Assembly: GCF_000973725.1 (NCBI RefSeq) | Contig: NZ_CP009621.1 | Span: 4,271,001-4,335,000 of the forward strand | Length of the DNA stretch: 64,000 bases | Source of the DNA: Pontibacter korlensis | GTDB taxonomy: Bacteria > Bacteroidota > Bacteroidia > Cytophagales > Hymenobacteraceae | Direction of reading: 5' to 3' | Shown: one piece after another, positions 44,865 through 54,638 of the stretch | Layout: each line of letters starts with the position of its first letter | Numbering within the stretch: position 1 is the stretch's first letter | Program-made: the position numbers and the translations under genes | Notes under the pieces: model-generated | Told to the model about the DNA's origin: nothing | The model's input: the letters and a program-made list of their open reading frames with translations, nothing else | Database searches by the model: none

Positions 44865-45332
44865 TTAGGCTAAGCCAAACTGTTTCAGGTGATGCTTGAA
44901 GTGCTTGTTATGAAAAATCACCCATTCCTTATAGTCTAGCTCCCCCAGCGTAGGGCTCACAGGTTTTGCATCTGGCATATTCGCGAAAAAAGCATCAAAG
45001 TCTTCAAGCTCCTGGTGTAGGTTGGCAAGAGCTGCATTTATATCTGTGTGTACCAAACGAGCAGGTTCATCGCCTAACATAGGAGCTTTGAAGCCCGGCA
45101 TTAGTTCACGATCAGTATAAATGGTGTACTGCTTAAACTTCTCAGCCTTTTCATCCCTGTAGTGAAGTTTCTGGGGCAGCTTACCGTTCGAAAATCTAAC
45201 AACATAAGCCAAGTGCTCCACCATGTGCTGGGGCGTCATGACGCCAAACTCTGGCTTTTTGTCTGCATCGAGCTTCCGCAGTTGCTCAAATATACTCTCC
45301 CGGTGGTGGATGATGTCGACCATGCGTAGCAT
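44865..45332 (-). CDS. DUF1569/DinB-like protein
   Basis: A 155-residue, mostly helical protein. MTPQHMVEHLAYVVRFSNGK (residues ~32-51) and the late HNKHFKHHLKQFG carry histidines at positions that form the metal site in DinB-like four-helix proteins. The DUF1569 assignment is tentative. The function is unknown. The gene ends upstream of the MBL-fold gene and starts 26 bp after thyA on the same strand, so it may be transcribed with thyA. Confidence 0.55.
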   Translation of the reverse strand: MLRMVDIIHHRESIFEQLRKLDADKKPEFGVMTPQHMVEHLAYVVRFSNGKLPQKLHYRDEKAEKFKQYTIYTDRELMPGFKAPMLGDEPARLVHTDINAALANLHQELEDFDAFFANMPDAKPVSPTLGELDYKEWVIFHNKHFKHHLKQFGLA

Positions 45333-45358
45333 TTAAACTATTTTGCTTCTATTCTTGC

Positions 45359-46153
45359 TTAAACTGCCACTGGCGCCTTAATACCCGGGTGTGGGTTATA
45401 GTTCACCAGTTCAAAGTCTTCGAACTTGAAGTCGAAAATATCTTTTACCTCCGGGTTCAGTTTCATAACCGGCAGTTCACGCGGCTCTCGGGTTAACTGC
45501 AGCTGTGCCTGCTCCAGGTGGTTCAGATATAGATGTGTATCGCCACCTGTCCAGATAAACTCACCAGGCTCCAGGCCTGTCACCTGTGCCATCATCAACA
45601 CCAAAAGGGCATAAGAAGCAATGTTGAAAGGTACGCCCAGGAAAACATCGGCAGAGCGCTGATACAACTGGCAAGAAAGCTTACCCTCTGCTACATAGAA
45701 CTGGTAAAAAGCATGGCAAGGCGGCAGCTTCATGTTTTCAATCTCGGCCACGTTCCAGGCACTCACAATAATGCGCCTTGAGTCAGGGTTATGCTTAAGT
45801 TGATTGACTACCTGTGAAATCTGATCGATATGGCGGCCATCAGGCGTAGGCCAGCTGCGCCACTGTGAGCCATACACTGGCCCAAGGTCACCGTTCTCAT
45901 CGGCCCATTCATCCCAAATGCTTACGCCATTTTCCTTCAGGTACTGGATGTTTGTTTCTCCCTTTAGAAACCAAAGCAACTCATGTATAATAGAACGCAG
46001 GTGCACTTTCTTTGTAGTAACCAGCGGGAAACCCTGCTGCAGGTCGAAGCGCATCTGGTAACCAAAAATGCTTAGCGTACCTGTACCCGTTCTGTCCTCT
46101 TTCTTCACCCCGTTATCCAGGATGTGCTGCATCAAGTCTAAATATTGCTTCAT
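45359..46153 (-). CDS. thyA: Thymidylate synthase
   Basis: A 264-residue enzyme methylating dUMP to dTMP with methylene-tetrahydrofolate. Diagnostic elements: an N-terminal [19 protein letters not shown] (phosphate-binding Arg), the catalytic Cys in [32 protein letters not shown] (dUMP contacts), and a C-terminal [10 protein letters not shown]. The length equals that of E. coli ThyA. The next gene on the strand (DUF1569-like) follows 26 bp later. Confidence 0.97.
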   Translation of the reverse strand: MKQYLDLMQHILDNGVKKEDRTGTGTLSIFGYQMRFDLQQGFPLVTTKKVHLRSIIHELLWFLKGETNIQYLKENGVSIWDEWADENGDLGPVYGSQWRSWPTPDGRHIDQISQVVNQLKHNPDSRRIIVSAWNVAEIENMKLPPCHAFYQFYVAEGKLSCQLYQRSADVFLGVPFNIASYALLVLMMAQVTGLEPGEFIWTGGDTHLYLNHLEQAQLQLTREPRELPVMKLNPEVKDIFDFKFEDFELVNYNPHPGIKAPVAV

Positions 46154-46298
46154 CTATGTTGTTCTTTTATGGAGGGATAAAGATAGAAGATTTTTGCTTG
46201 AAAAAAGGAGCCGCCTTATGTTGTTTAGCCTCTAATAAATTTTACAAAGCTGCATCCAAAGTATAAGCTAAGCACAAACAAACGAAGCATTTAGAGGT

Positions 46299-46306
46299 TA
46301 ACTTTG
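46299..46306 (+). promoter_or_regulatory. Candidate -7 element for the MMPL transporter gene
   Basis: TAACTTTG fits TAnnTTTG, 38 bp before the TTG start codon. No clear -33 TTTG. Confidence 0.4.
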
Positions 46307-46344
46307 CACTAGCTGTTACATGTTTTCCTCTTGTAATCATACCC

Positions 46345-48603
46345 TTGAATTATAAAAAATTAAGCTTCCTAGTCCTGCTGCTGGTGTCTGTTCTGACAGC
46401 ACTTAGTATATATTTTGCATCCCGTTTACGCTTCGACTATAACTTTGATAATTTTTTCCCGAAAGGCGATGTAGACCTTGCCTACTACTTTAACTACCGG
46501 GATAAGTTTGGCAACGACAACGACTACATCTTAATCGGCCTCGACAACCAAGGCAAAAGCATCTTTAACAAATCGTTTCTAACGAAAGTAGACAGCCTTA
46601 CCAGTTTTCTGCAGGTGCAGCCCCAGGTAGAGGCAGTTCTCTCTCCTACCACAGTAAAGAGCCCGGTAATTGAGCAGTTTGGCTATTTTGAAATCCCATA
46701 CTTACATGTGGAGGAGCCTGATCGCTACGAACAGGACTCAATAAATATTTATACTTCCAGAGAACTTATCGGCACCTTATTTTCGGAGGACGCCACGGCA
46801 GTGTCGTTGTTTGTTCAAACCCAGGACAATCTAAGTAAAACGTCCAGCGACTCTCTTTTATATGCCCTAACCAGCAAGCTAGAACAGCTAGATTTACCTC
46901 AAACACACATGGCCGGCAGAGTCCTGGCGCAGTCCGTGTTTATTGAGAAGATGCAAGTAGAACTGGCGGTGTTTATGTCTGCCTCTATTATACTGGTTGT
47001 CCTGTTCCTTTGGGTTGCCTTCCGAACAGCATGGGGAGTGCTGGTGCCGCTGGTGGTTGTGCTGCTGTCGGTGCTGTGGGCTATGGGCGTGATGGGGCTT
47101 TTCAATACTCCCATTGATTTGATGACTATGCTATTGCCAACTATCATGTTTGTGGTAGGGATGTCGGACGTAGTACACATCTTGTCGCGCTACATGACGG
47201 AGATAAGCAACGGCATTTCAAAACTGCCTGCACTTAAGCTAACGGTAAAAGAAGTTGGTATGGCGACTTTCCTTACCTCGCTTACTACCGCTGTGGGCTT
47301 TCTCACGCTGCTAACTACAGCCATTGTCCCGATCCGCAACTTTGGCCTGTATACAGCCATATCTATCGGCTTAGCCTATGTACTGGCTTTTACTGTTTTG
47401 CCAGCAATTTTACTGCTCATAAAGGAACCGAATAAAGCACGGGCAAGAAAACTTAGCTTTTCGTGGCCGATTCTGATGCGACGCATTTTCAGCGGTGTAC
47501 TTCGACACCCTAAAGCTATATTGGTCTCCAGTGCAGCTATTGTACTAATCAGCCTGGCAGGCGTTAGCCAGATTATGGTTGATACCACCATGCTGGAAGA
47601 CTTGGGAGATGATGACCCGGTGATTCAGGATTTTCTGTACTTCGACCAGAAGTTCTCAGGCGTGCGCCCCTTTGAACTGCACCTAATAGCCGGAGAAGGC
47701 CATACCCTGTTTGATGCAGAAGTGCTACAGGAGGTAGACAAGCTGGAGAACTACCTCTACCACACGTATGGGTTGAACTTTATCTCCTCTCCTGCCTCTG
47801 TAGTTAAAACGCTCAACCGGGCACAGAATGGTGGTATGCAGGAGTTTTATGCTTTACCTGATAGCAGAGCTGAGTTACAAAGTATAAAGCGACGCCTGCA
47901 GGCTTTCCGTAACCGCAGCGAGTTGCGCAGTGTGCTTACCCCAGATGGCAAAGAAGGTCGCCTGAGCGGAAACATGCAGGACGTTGGTAGCGCCAGCGCT
48001 ACTCTGAAGAACGACTCGCTGCAAACCTTTCTCCTGCAAAACATAGATTCAGGCCTGCTGCAGACGCGCCTTACAGGCAGCGCTCCTCTTATGGACAAGA
48101 ACAATGAGTACGTAACCAAGAATATGATGCAAGGGCTGCTGATTGCCTTTGGTGTAATAGCAGTTATTGTAGGTATCATCTTCCGCTCCTTCCGAATGGT
48201 TATCATATCACTCATCCCCAACATTATCCCCTTGCTGATGATAGGCGGTTTGATGGGACTGATGGGCGTGAAGCTCACTGTTTCTGTCTCCATTATTTTC
48301 ACCATCGCTTTTGGCATTGCAGTAGACGACACCATCCATTTTCTGAGTAAACTTAAGCTTGAACTGAAATCTGGGAAATCGTTGCCTTATGCAGTGAAAA
48401 GTACCTTTATTTCTGCAGGTAAGGCTATCATCATTACGTCCAGTATTCTGGTGGCAGGCTTCCTGACGCTGGTGCTTTCTACCTTTGATGCTACTTTTTA
48501 TGTGGGCCTTTTTGTGAGCTTAACCTTAGTGTTTGCAGTAGTAGCTGACCTGCTGTTGTTGCCTGTATTAGTCCTGTACTTTTACCGCCTCCCGAAAAAA
48601 TAA
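46345..48603 (+). CDS. MMPL/RND superfamily transporter
   Basis: A 752-residue integral membrane protein starting at a TTG, with two copies of the RND unit: TM1, a periplasmic loop, then a bundle of five helices, repeated. FDNFFPKGDVDLAYYFNYRDKFGNDND at the first loop start is typical of the hydrophobe/lipid-type RND proteins. The TM4 region LLPTIMFVVGMSDVVHIL and the TM10 region AFGIAVDDTIHFLSKLKLELK carry the Asp residues of the proton relay. There is no adaptor or outer-membrane gene nearby, so a role in lipid or hopanoid transport is more likely than drug efflux (inference). Confidence 0.88.
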   Translation: MNYKKLSFLVLLLVSVLTALSIYFASRLRFDYNFDNFFPKGDVDLAYYFNYRDKFGNDNDYILIGLDNQGKSIFNKSFLTKVDSLTSFLQVQPQVEAVLSPTTVKSPVIEQFGYFEIPYLHVEEPDRYEQDSINIYTSRELIGTLFSEDATAVSLFVQTQDNLSKTSSDSLLYALTSKLEQLDLPQTHMAGRVLAQSVFIEKMQVELAVFMSASIILVVLFLWVAFRTAWGVLVPLVVVLLSVLWAMGVMGLFNTPIDLMTMLLPTIMFVVGMSDVVHILSRYMTEISNGISKLPALKLTVKEVGMATFLTSLTTAVGFLTLLTTAIVPIRNFGLYTAISIGLAYVLAFTVLPAILLLIKEPNKARARKLSFSWPILMRRIFSGVLRHPKAILVSSAAIVLISLAGVSQIMVDTTMLEDLGDDDPVIQDFLYFDQKFSGVRPFELHLIAGEGHTLFDAEVLQEVDKLENYLYHTYGLNFISSPASVVKTLNRAQNGGMQEFYALPDSRAELQSIKRRLQAFRNRSELRSVLTPDGKEGRLSGNMQDVGSASATLKNDSLQTFLLQNIDSGLLQTRLTGSAPLMDKNNEYVTKNMMQGLLIAFGVIAVIVGIIFRSFRMVIISLIPNIIPLLMIGGLMGLMGVKLTVSVSIIFTIAFGIAVDDTIHFLSKLKLELKSGKSLPYAVKSTFISAGKAIIITSSILVAGFLTLVLSTFDATFYVGLFVSLTLVFAVVADLLLLPVLVLYFYRLPKK

Positions 48604-48666
48604 ATTAGGCCTAATCCAATAAGCATGACCATATTTGCGTGTAAATTGAGGGATAAGTAACGCGTG

Positions 48667-49251
48667 ATGAAGAAAAAACTCGTTTTGATGGCTATGTTGT
48701 GCCTATGGTTTATAGGTGCTCAGGCGCAGGAAACACAGGGGCAAGAGGAGGATAAGTTATCCAGGTTGATGAGTGAGCGGGAGCAATTAATATTGGAGTA
48801 CCAGTATTATAAACAGCAAAACAGCAGCTTCTGGGGCACACAGTCTAAAAAGGACCTGTTGAACATTATTGAGACACTCAAGAAAATCATCAATAAAGAT
48901 TCTGAGCTGGTGGCAGCTGTTAAAGAGAACAGCATCCGCCAGATCGCACAGACAAAGGTAGAGACAAACCGTCAGGGTAAGCTTACAGTAGAAGACCAGC
49001 GCAATTTTGAGAAGCAGATCAGCAGCTTGAAAAGCGAAGTAAAAACGCTGCAGAGTACCCTTCGAAAGAAAGATAAAGAAATGGCTGACCTGCAAAGCCA
49101 GATAAAAGCCAGCTACGACATAAAGTATGGCAAAGATAAAGTAATAACCGTGCTGGCAGTTGGTGCTTTTATCTTGTTGCTCTACGCTGTTTTTCTGCAG
49201 ATACGCCTGAACAAAGCCAGTGCAAAACCTCGTAAGAAAAAGAAGGCTTAA
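48667..49251 (+). CDS. Membrane-anchored coiled-coil protein of unknown function
   Basis: A ~194-residue protein, not recognised as a named family. It has a signal peptide (residues 1-22, ending AQA-Q), then a helical region with strong heptad character (~85-150: EDQRNFEKQISSLKSEVKTL and RKKDKEMADLQSQ), then a single membrane helix (VITVLAVGAFILLLYAVFL) and a basic tail (KPRKKKKA). It is therefore predicted to be anchored by its C-terminus with the coiled coil in the periplasm. It follows the MMPL gene by 63 bp and may be in its operon. A GTG one codon upstream is the alternative start. Confidence 0.6.
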   Translation: MKKKLVLMAMLCLWFIGAQAQETQGQEEDKLSRLMSEREQLILEYQYYKQQNSSFWGTQSKKDLLNIIETLKKIINKDSELVAAVKENSIRQIAQTKVETNRQGKLTVEDQRNFEKQISSLKSEVKTLQSTLRKKDKEMADLQSQIKASYDIKYGKDKVITVLAVGAFILLLYAVFLQIRLNKASAKPRKKKKA

Positions 49252-49364
49252 AGTACTATTTTTGAATCATACCAGGTACGCTTTTTGTTATACCTTACGC
49301 TGCAGGCAGAAGCTAAGAAGCAGGTATAAAATAGGTTATACTTGTACAACACATAAAATTCATG

Positions 49365-49396
49365 AAGGCTGGAGCAAAACTACCAGCCTTTATTTT
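49365..49396 (+). terminator. Terminator just upstream of the SF1B helicase gene
   Basis: An 8-bp stem, AAGGCTGG (49365-49372) with CCAGCCTT (49383-49390), then TATTTTTG. It ends only a few bases before the next ATG (49403). Confidence 0.7.
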
Positions 49397-49402
49397 TGAT
49401 AC

Positions 49403-51346
49403 ATGAGCGAGATATTATATGAACTGAAGCAGGTACAGGAACTGCTTAAAATAGAACAGGAAGAAGACCGCCAGCAATACAAGATAAAGAGCTTAAAAAG
49501 CACTATTGCTGAGCGTAAGGCAATGGGCTTTTGCTGGTATCCGGTTACCATTTCGAAAGAAGAGTTAGGCTTCGGCAACAAGGTGGTGGTAGAACTGGAG
49601 CGCACCCGCGACCGCGATCAGCTACACCTGTTTCAGGTAGGTAAAACGGCTGCCCTGTTTACAAACAATGGCGAGCGCCAAAGTTTGAATGGTGTGATTG
49701 TGGGGCTGAAGCGAAATAAAGTACAGCTGGCTACAAATAAAGAAGACCTTCCTGACTGGATAGACGATGGGCGTCTTGGCATAGACCTCACTTTTGATGA
49801 GATGAGTTACCGCGAGATGGAGATCGCGATGAAGAAGGTCATTGATGCTTACAAAACACGTCTGGCAGAACTTCGGGATATACTTCTAGGTGATGTGCCG
49901 GCACGTTTCAACGATGCCACCATGAGCGACATTCCCTCCCTGAACCCGTCGCAGAACGAGGCAGTGCGCAAGATTGTGCAGGCTAAGGATGTAGCCATCA
50001 TTCATGGCCCTCCGGGAACAGGCAAAACCACAACATTGGTGCAGGCAATCCTGAAGACTTTGGAAACACAGAAGCAGCTTCTTGTAACAGCTCCGTCCAA
50101 CACTGCTGTTGACCTGCTTACCGAGAAACTGGCCAACGAAGGTGTTAATGTCATTCGCATTGGCAATCCATCACGTGTTTCGGATGTGCTGCTGGAGCAT
50201 ACGCTGGATGCACAGATAATGGCGCACAGGTCCTATAAAAACCTGAAGGACTTCCGCAAAACGGCTGAAGAGTATAAGCGCATGGCGTCGCAGTATAAGC
50301 GTAAGTTCGGGCAGGAGGAGCGGCTACAGCGTCAGTTCTTCAGAGCAGAAAGCAAGCGCCTTTTGGACGAAGCAGACCGCGTAGAAGAGTACATTACTGA
50401 GGACCTGCTGCACAACGTGCAGGTCATTACCTGTACACTGGTAGGTGCAGCAAATAAGGCTATCCGGCACCTGGAGTACGATACAGTGTTCATAGATGAG
50501 GCAGCGCAGGCCCTGGAACCAGCCTGCTGGATTCCGATCTCCCGTGCTAAACGCGTGGTGCTTGCCGGCGATCATTGCCAGCTTCCGCCAACCGTGAAAT
50601 CATTTATGGCCGAGCAGAAAGGGCTAGGCAAAACATTATTTGAGAAATGTATTGAACGCCAGGAGGATGTAGCAGTAATGCTTAAAACACAGTACCGCAT
50701 GCACCACCATATTATGGAGTACTCCAACCAGCAGTTTTATAAGGGCGAGCTAATGGCGCATGAAAGTGTACACAGCAGTGACCTGCACCAGTACAACCCT
50801 CATTTTGCACCTGGCCTGGCAGTGGAATTTGTAGACACGGCCGGATGTGGTTATAACGAGGTTGAAACTCCGGAGAGCAGCAGCTCAGCTAACCCGGATG
50901 AGGCAAACTTATTGCTTAACCACCTTGCGCACCTGTTAAAGGATTATAGCCATGCCGATGAGGAAGTAGAGCACCTGCGTATAGGTGTGATTGCGCCATA
51001 CCGCGCACAGATCAACTACCTGGAAGACCGCGTGGAGCATATGCCCTTACTACATGAGCTAAGGCAATTGCGTCACCTCTCAGTAGGTACTGTAGATAGC
51101 TTTCAGGGGCAGGAACGTGACATAATCTACATCAGCATGACACGTAGCAATGAGCAGGGTGAGATTGGGTTCCTGGCTGACATACGCCGCATGAACGTAG
51201 CCATGACGCGCGCTAAGAAAAAACTTGTGATCGTGGGCGATAGTGCTACACTTAGCCAACATCCTTTCTACGCTTCGTTCCTGAATTACGTAGAAAGTAT
51301 AGGGGCTTACCGCAGCGCCTGGGAACTACAGGAGCTTATGGCGTAA
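49403..51346 (+). CDS. SF1B helicase of the UPF1/IGHMBP2 type
   Basis: A 647-residue AAA_11/AAA_12 ATPase. An N-terminal beta-barrel/stalk region (1-180) precedes IIHGPPGTGKTTTLVQAI (Walker A), VFIDEAAQALEPACWI (motif II, DEAA), VVLAGDHCQLPPTVKS (III), LKTQYRMHHHIMEYSN (IV), VGTVDSFQGQERDIIYISMTRSN (V) and RRMNVAMTRAKKKLVIVGD (VI). All catalytic motifs are intact. By family it is a 5'-3' RNA/DNA helicase; the exact bacterial role is unknown. Confidence 0.92.
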   Translation: MSEILYELKQVQELLKIEQEEDRQQYKIKSLKSTIAERKAMGFCWYPVTISKEELGFGNKVVVELERTRDRDQLHLFQVGKTAALFTNNGERQSLNGVIVGLKRNKVQLATNKEDLPDWIDDGRLGIDLTFDEMSYREMEIAMKKVIDAYKTRLAELRDILLGDVPARFNDATMSDIPSLNPSQNEAVRKIVQAKDVAIIHGPPGTGKTTTLVQAILKTLETQKQLLVTAPSNTAVDLLTEKLANEGVNVIRIGNPSRVSDVLLEHTLDAQIMAHRSYKNLKDFRKTAEEYKRMASQYKRKFGQEERLQRQFFRAESKRLLDEADRVEEYITEDLLHNVQVITCTLVGAANKAIRHLEYDTVFIDEAAQALEPACWIPISRAKRVVLAGDHCQLPPTVKSFMAEQKGLGKTLFEKCIERQEDVAVMLKTQYRMHHHIMEYSNQQFYKGELMAHESVHSSDLHQYNPHFAPGLAVEFVDTAGCGYNEVETPESSSSANPDEANLLLNHLAHLLKDYSHADEEVEHLRIGVIAPYRAQINYLEDRVEHMPLLHELRQLRHLSVGTVDSFQGQERDIIYISMTRSNEQGEIGFLADIRRMNVAMTRAKKKLVIVGDSATLSQHPFYASFLNYVESIGAYRSAWELQELMA

Positions 51347-51426
51347 CACCTGTAAATATTGGACAAAGTTTAGAGGTGTGGATAAAAATTCCTATCTTTC
51401 TAAACTCAGAAACAAAATGACACGAC

Positions 51427-51939
51427 ATGAAAATTGAAAAAAACAGAGTGGTAACACTCTCCTACCAACTGAGCATTAAAAACGAACAAGGCGAAAAAAG
51501 CCTGATTGAAACTGCAGACAAGGAAAACCCAATGGCCTTTATCTATGGCATGAGCGGCTTGCCAGAGCAGTTCGAAGATCAGCTTAGCGGCCTTTCGGCT
51601 GGCGATAACTTCGATTTTAAACTGGAAGCTGAGGAAGGTTATGGAGAGCAGGATGAAAACGCCATCGTAGATCTTCCTAAAAGCTCCTTTGAGATTGAGG
51701 GTGCTGTTCCGGCAGATATGCTGGAAGTTGGCAACTTCATTCCTATGACCGATTCGGAAGGCAACCAGCTACAAGGCCGTGTTGCTGAGGTAACTGAGGA
51801 TACAGTAAAAATGGACTTTAACCACCCGCTTGCAGGGAAAGAACTATACTTTTCAGGCAAAGTAGAAAATGTACGTGAAGCCACTCCTGACGAACTGTCT
51901 CACGGGCATGTACACGGCGAGGGCGGAGTACACCATTAA
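51427..51939 (+). CDS. slyD: SlyD-like FKBP-type peptidyl-prolyl isomerase
   Basis: A 170-residue isomerase/chaperone. The FKBP core is interrupted by the IF (insert-in-flap) domain, as in SlyD: LSYQLSIKNEQGE at the start, MAFIYGMSGLPEQFEDQLSGLSAGD, EEGYGEQDENAIVDLPKSSF, then FNHPLAGKELYFSGKVENVREATPDE. The C-terminus is His-rich (HGHVHGEGGVHH) and resembles the metal-binding tail of SlyD, although shorter. It is cytoplasmic. A terminator follows. Confidence 0.92.
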   Translation: MKIEKNRVVTLSYQLSIKNEQGEKSLIETADKENPMAFIYGMSGLPEQFEDQLSGLSAGDNFDFKLEAEEGYGEQDENAIVDLPKSSFEIEGAVPADMLEVGNFIPMTDSEGNQLQGRVAEVTEDTVKMDFNHPLAGKELYFSGKVENVREATPDELSHGHVHGEGGVHH

Positions 51940-51963
51940 GCAATTTGCTATCAAACATATAAT

Positions 51964-51998
51964 AAAGGCGCGGCCAGATTATTCTGCCGCGCCTTTTT
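51964..51998 (+). terminator. Terminator after slyD (bidirectional)
   Basis: A perfect 11-bp stem, AAAGGCGCGGC (51964-51974) with GCCGCGCCTTT (51986-51996), and a five-T run. Confidence 0.9.
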
Positions 51999-52023
51999 GT
52001 TGGTGTACTTTATACTTAGGCAG

Positions 52024-53193
52024 CTACGCTTTGATCTCTACTCTTTTCCCTGTTCTGGCTGCTTCGTAAATGGCCTCTAGTATGCGCACGTCTCTAAGCC
52101 CCATTTCACCTGGCACACGCGTCTGCTTGTTTTCAAGTATGCATCTGGCAAAGTCATCCATTTGGCGCGCCTGCTGGTTTACATTCTTAATGTTCATTGG
52201 CCCCTCGCTTGTTTCGCCTTTGATGCCACCATATGCATATGAGGGCTGCAGCCTCCACCACCCTTTCTCTGCTTTTCCATACAACAGGTTCTTATTCTCA
52301 TTATAACTGGTGCTACAATCTGCTACAGCACCACCAGGAAACTCCATTTGCCAGCTAATGGATTGCTCTACTTCATCAAAAAACTCTGGCCGTGTTACCT
52401 CACCAAACTTAGCTGTTACAGCTACAGGAGCTTGCCCCATGGTGTACACAGCTCCTTGCACACAATAAATTCCCAGGTCCATGAGTGGTCCGCCACCAGC
52501 AAGCTCTTTGTCCAAACGCCATCTGTCAGGGTTCCCCTGAAAGACGAAACTATCTGCTGCTTCTATGCGCTGTACAGGTCCATACAGCTGCTTCTGCCCT
52601 AGCTCCATAACCCGTTGATGGTGCGGCTCAAAGTGCAGGCGGTAACCGATAGAAAGCTTCACGTTGTTTTCCTTACAGGCATTAATCATACGCTGGCAAT
52701 CTGCTACAGAAGTGGCCATAGGCTTTTCTGAAATCATGTGTTTCTTAGCCTTTGCTCCTCTTACTGTGTATTCGGCGTGCATTCCATTAGGCAACACGAT
52801 GTAAATGATGTCAATGTCCGGGTTATCGGCAATTTGGTCGTAGGTTTCGTAGTTATATATATTCTTCTCCGGGATATTATACTTCCGTTTCCACTCCTCT
52901 GCCTTAGAAGGCGTACCGGTTACAATCCCTGCCAAATAGCAGTGTTCTGTCTCTTGAAGTGCCGGAGCAAGTTGGTTTGTGGAGTATCTGCCAAGGCCTA
53001 CCAGGGCAATGCCTAATTTCTTTTGCTGTGCAGCTCCCTGACTTCCCTGTTGCTCCAGTGTTTCTGGGTTGAGCACTTGGTTAGAAGCTAAAGAAGCCAT
53101 TGGTAAACCAAAAGCAGTAGCCCCAAAAGCAAAAGATAGGTCTTTTAGAAACTTTCTCCGGTTGTGTCGAAAAAGGTAGTTTGTTTGTTTCAT
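52024..53193 (-). CDS. TAT-exported Gfo/Idh/MocA oxidoreductase (glucose-fructose oxidoreductase-like)
   Basis: A 389-residue enzyme. The N-terminus has a twin-arginine signal (HNRRKFLKDLSFAFGATAFG), so it should be folded with its cofactor before export. The Rossmann motif is IALVGLGRYSTNQLAPAL, then EKPMATS (the catalytic-region Lys) and GGGPLMDLGIYCVQGAVYTMGQ in the substrate domain, where GIYC replaces the GxHxxD pattern, as in glucose-fructose oxidoreductases. The inferred role is periplasmic sugar oxidation-reduction with tightly bound NADP. It stands alone. Confidence 0.9.
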   Translation of the reverse strand: MKQTNYLFRHNRRKFLKDLSFAFGATAFGLPMASLASNQVLNPETLEQQGSQGAAQQKKLGIALVGLGRYSTNQLAPALQETEHCYLAGIVTGTPSKAEEWKRKYNIPEKNIYNYETYDQIADNPDIDIIYIVLPNGMHAEYTVRGAKAKKHMISEKPMATSVADCQRMINACKENNVKLSIGYRLHFEPHHQRVMELGQKQLYGPVQRIEAADSFVFQGNPDRWRLDKELAGGGPLMDLGIYCVQGAVYTMGQAPVAVTAKFGEVTRPEFFDEVEQSISWQMEFPGGAVADCSTSYNENKNLLYGKAEKGWWRLQPSYAYGGIKGETSEGPMNIKNVNQQARQMDDFARCILENKQTRVPGEMGLRDVRILEAIYEAARTGKRVEIKA

Positions 53194-53281
53194 CTAGCTG
53201 TAACTAAAGAGATTCCTACTGTTTACATTACCAGTATAAGTAGAAGACACCAAAAGGTTTAACTCTTTAGATTACAGCAAG

Positions 53282-53866
53282 CTACAGGTGATTCTTTACG
53301 TCCTGTACGTATTTTTCAAGCTCAGGAAAGAACACTTCGAAATCAGCTTTATACAGCTCATACTGTTCCACCAGCTCCTCGGCAGCTGTCTCCATACCCG
53401 AAACAAAGGATGCACGGCGGCTTATACCCTTCAGCGCCTGCGCAATTCCTTCTATTTCAGCATAAGACTCCAGCCAGTTCTGCCGCTGCATATAGGTAAA
53501 CAGGTGCTGCATACGCTCAGGTAGCAAGTGGTAGTGCTGCTGAATTAAAGTATAGCTCTGCTGCACAAAGTCCGGCAGGGGCACATTGCCATACTTGCTG
53601 AAATTACGCGCCAGAAAATGGTCGAAGTACATATCTGCAACCACAGGAGAGAACTTTTTGTACTTGGGCCGCAGGCGCGCCTTGGTTTCAGCCACTATAG
53701 GGTGCGTATCGGTGTAAGTATCGATGAGGCGGTGCAGGCGGATACCTTTTGCAATGCCAGGAGCATACAGCTCTGCCTGCCGTCCTTTAACCGCATCGGC
53801 TATAAAGTTTCCTAGTAAAAGCTCTGTATCGGTTCCGGAAAGGTAGATGTGGGCTAGGTAATTCAA
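53282..53866 (-). CDS. Acyl carrier protein phosphodiesterase (AcpH-like, DUF479)
   Basis: A ~194-residue HD-like hydrolase that would remove phosphopantetheine from holo-ACP. The frame is open back to 53968, but the family begins MNYLAHIYLSG, here encoded from a TTG at 53866. Conserved pieces: LAHIYLSGTDTELLLGNFIAD, GIRLHRLIDTYTDTHPIV, VADMYFDHFLARNFSKY and RRASFVSGME. The His/Asp residues of the metal site are present. It is divergent from the PNPOx-like gene. Confidence 0.85.
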   Translation of the reverse strand: MNYLAHIYLSGTDTELLLGNFIADAVKGRQAELYAPGIAKGIRLHRLIDTYTDTHPIVAETKARLRPKYKKFSPVVADMYFDHFLARNFSKYGNVPLPDFVQQSYTLIQQHYHLLPERMQHLFTYMQRQNWLESYAEIEGIAQALKGISRRASFVSGMETAAEELVEQYELYKADFEVFFPELEKYVQDVKNHL

Positions 53867-54011
53867 ACGCTTTATTGCATAGATTGAAAAGTATAAACCA
53901 GCTGCTCCACCTATTGTTTTACAGGCTTTGCTCCGCTGGTAGTTGTGCCTTGCAAAGTATAAACCCAAAGCAGGAGTGCCGCGTAATCAAACACAAACAA
54001 GATATAAAGCT

Positions 54012-54512
54012 ATGAATAACGACCCAAACACAAAGGCGAACCTAGAGAAACTAATAGATAAAATCAAAGATGTGAAGATTGCCATGATGACCACCGTTGA
54101 TGACGATGGCAGCCTGCGCAGTCGCCCCATGAAAACGCAGCAGACAAAAGCTGACGGCGAATTGTGGTTTTTTACAGGCTACGAGTCTGGCAAGTCGCAT
54201 GAGATTGAACATGATGCCCATGTAAACCTGAGCTATGCCGAGCCGAGCGACAACCTGTACGTGTCAGTGTCTGGCAGAGCCCGCGTAACACGCGACCAGC
54301 AGAAGATTGATGAGCTCTGGACGGCAGACATGAAGGCATGGTTCCCTGGTGGCAAGGAAGACAGCAATATTGGCCTGATAAGAGTAGTAATCGAAAAGGC
54401 GGAATACTGGGACACCCCTAATAACACCATGGTTACTCTTTTTGGTATGGCCAAAGCCGCTATTACCGGTGAGCCAGCTAAAGGTGGTGAAAACAAAAAA
54501 ATCAATCTGTAA
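54012..54512 (+). CDS. Pyridoxamine 5'-phosphate oxidase-fold protein (general stress protein 26-like)
   Basis: A 166-residue flavin-binding split-barrel protein. The ATG at 54012 (MNNDPNTKANLEKLID) is chosen; the frame continues upstream without family features. VKIAMMTTVDDDGSLRSRPMKTQQ, ELWFFTGYESGKSHEIEHDAHVNLSYA, YVSVSGRARVTRDQQKIDELW and KAWFPGGKED are all typical of the Gsp26 group. It probably binds FMN or a related cofactor; the substrate is unknown. It is followed by a terminator. Confidence 0.88.
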   Translation: MNNDPNTKANLEKLIDKIKDVKIAMMTTVDDDGSLRSRPMKTQQTKADGELWFFTGYESGKSHEIEHDAHVNLSYAEPSDNLYVSVSGRARVTRDQQKIDELWTADMKAWFPGGKEDSNIGLIRVVIEKAEYWDTPNNTMVTLFGMAKAAITGEPAKGGENKKINL

Positions 54513-54580
54513 GCAAAAGTGCTTTCAAAGGCTCTTATTTTGCTGCAATATTTGCACTTTGACTAACTATAACTATCGGG

Positions 54581-54611
54581 AGGAGACACATCGTTTTGTG
54601 TCTCCTTTTTA
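54581..54611 (+). terminator. Terminator after the PNPOx-like gene
   Basis: A perfect 10-bp stem, AGGAGACACA (54581-54590) with TGTGTCTCCT (54597-54606), and a T-run to 54610. Confidence 0.88.
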
Positions 54612-54638
54612 ACTTCACCCTTTTAAAGACGCACGCCA

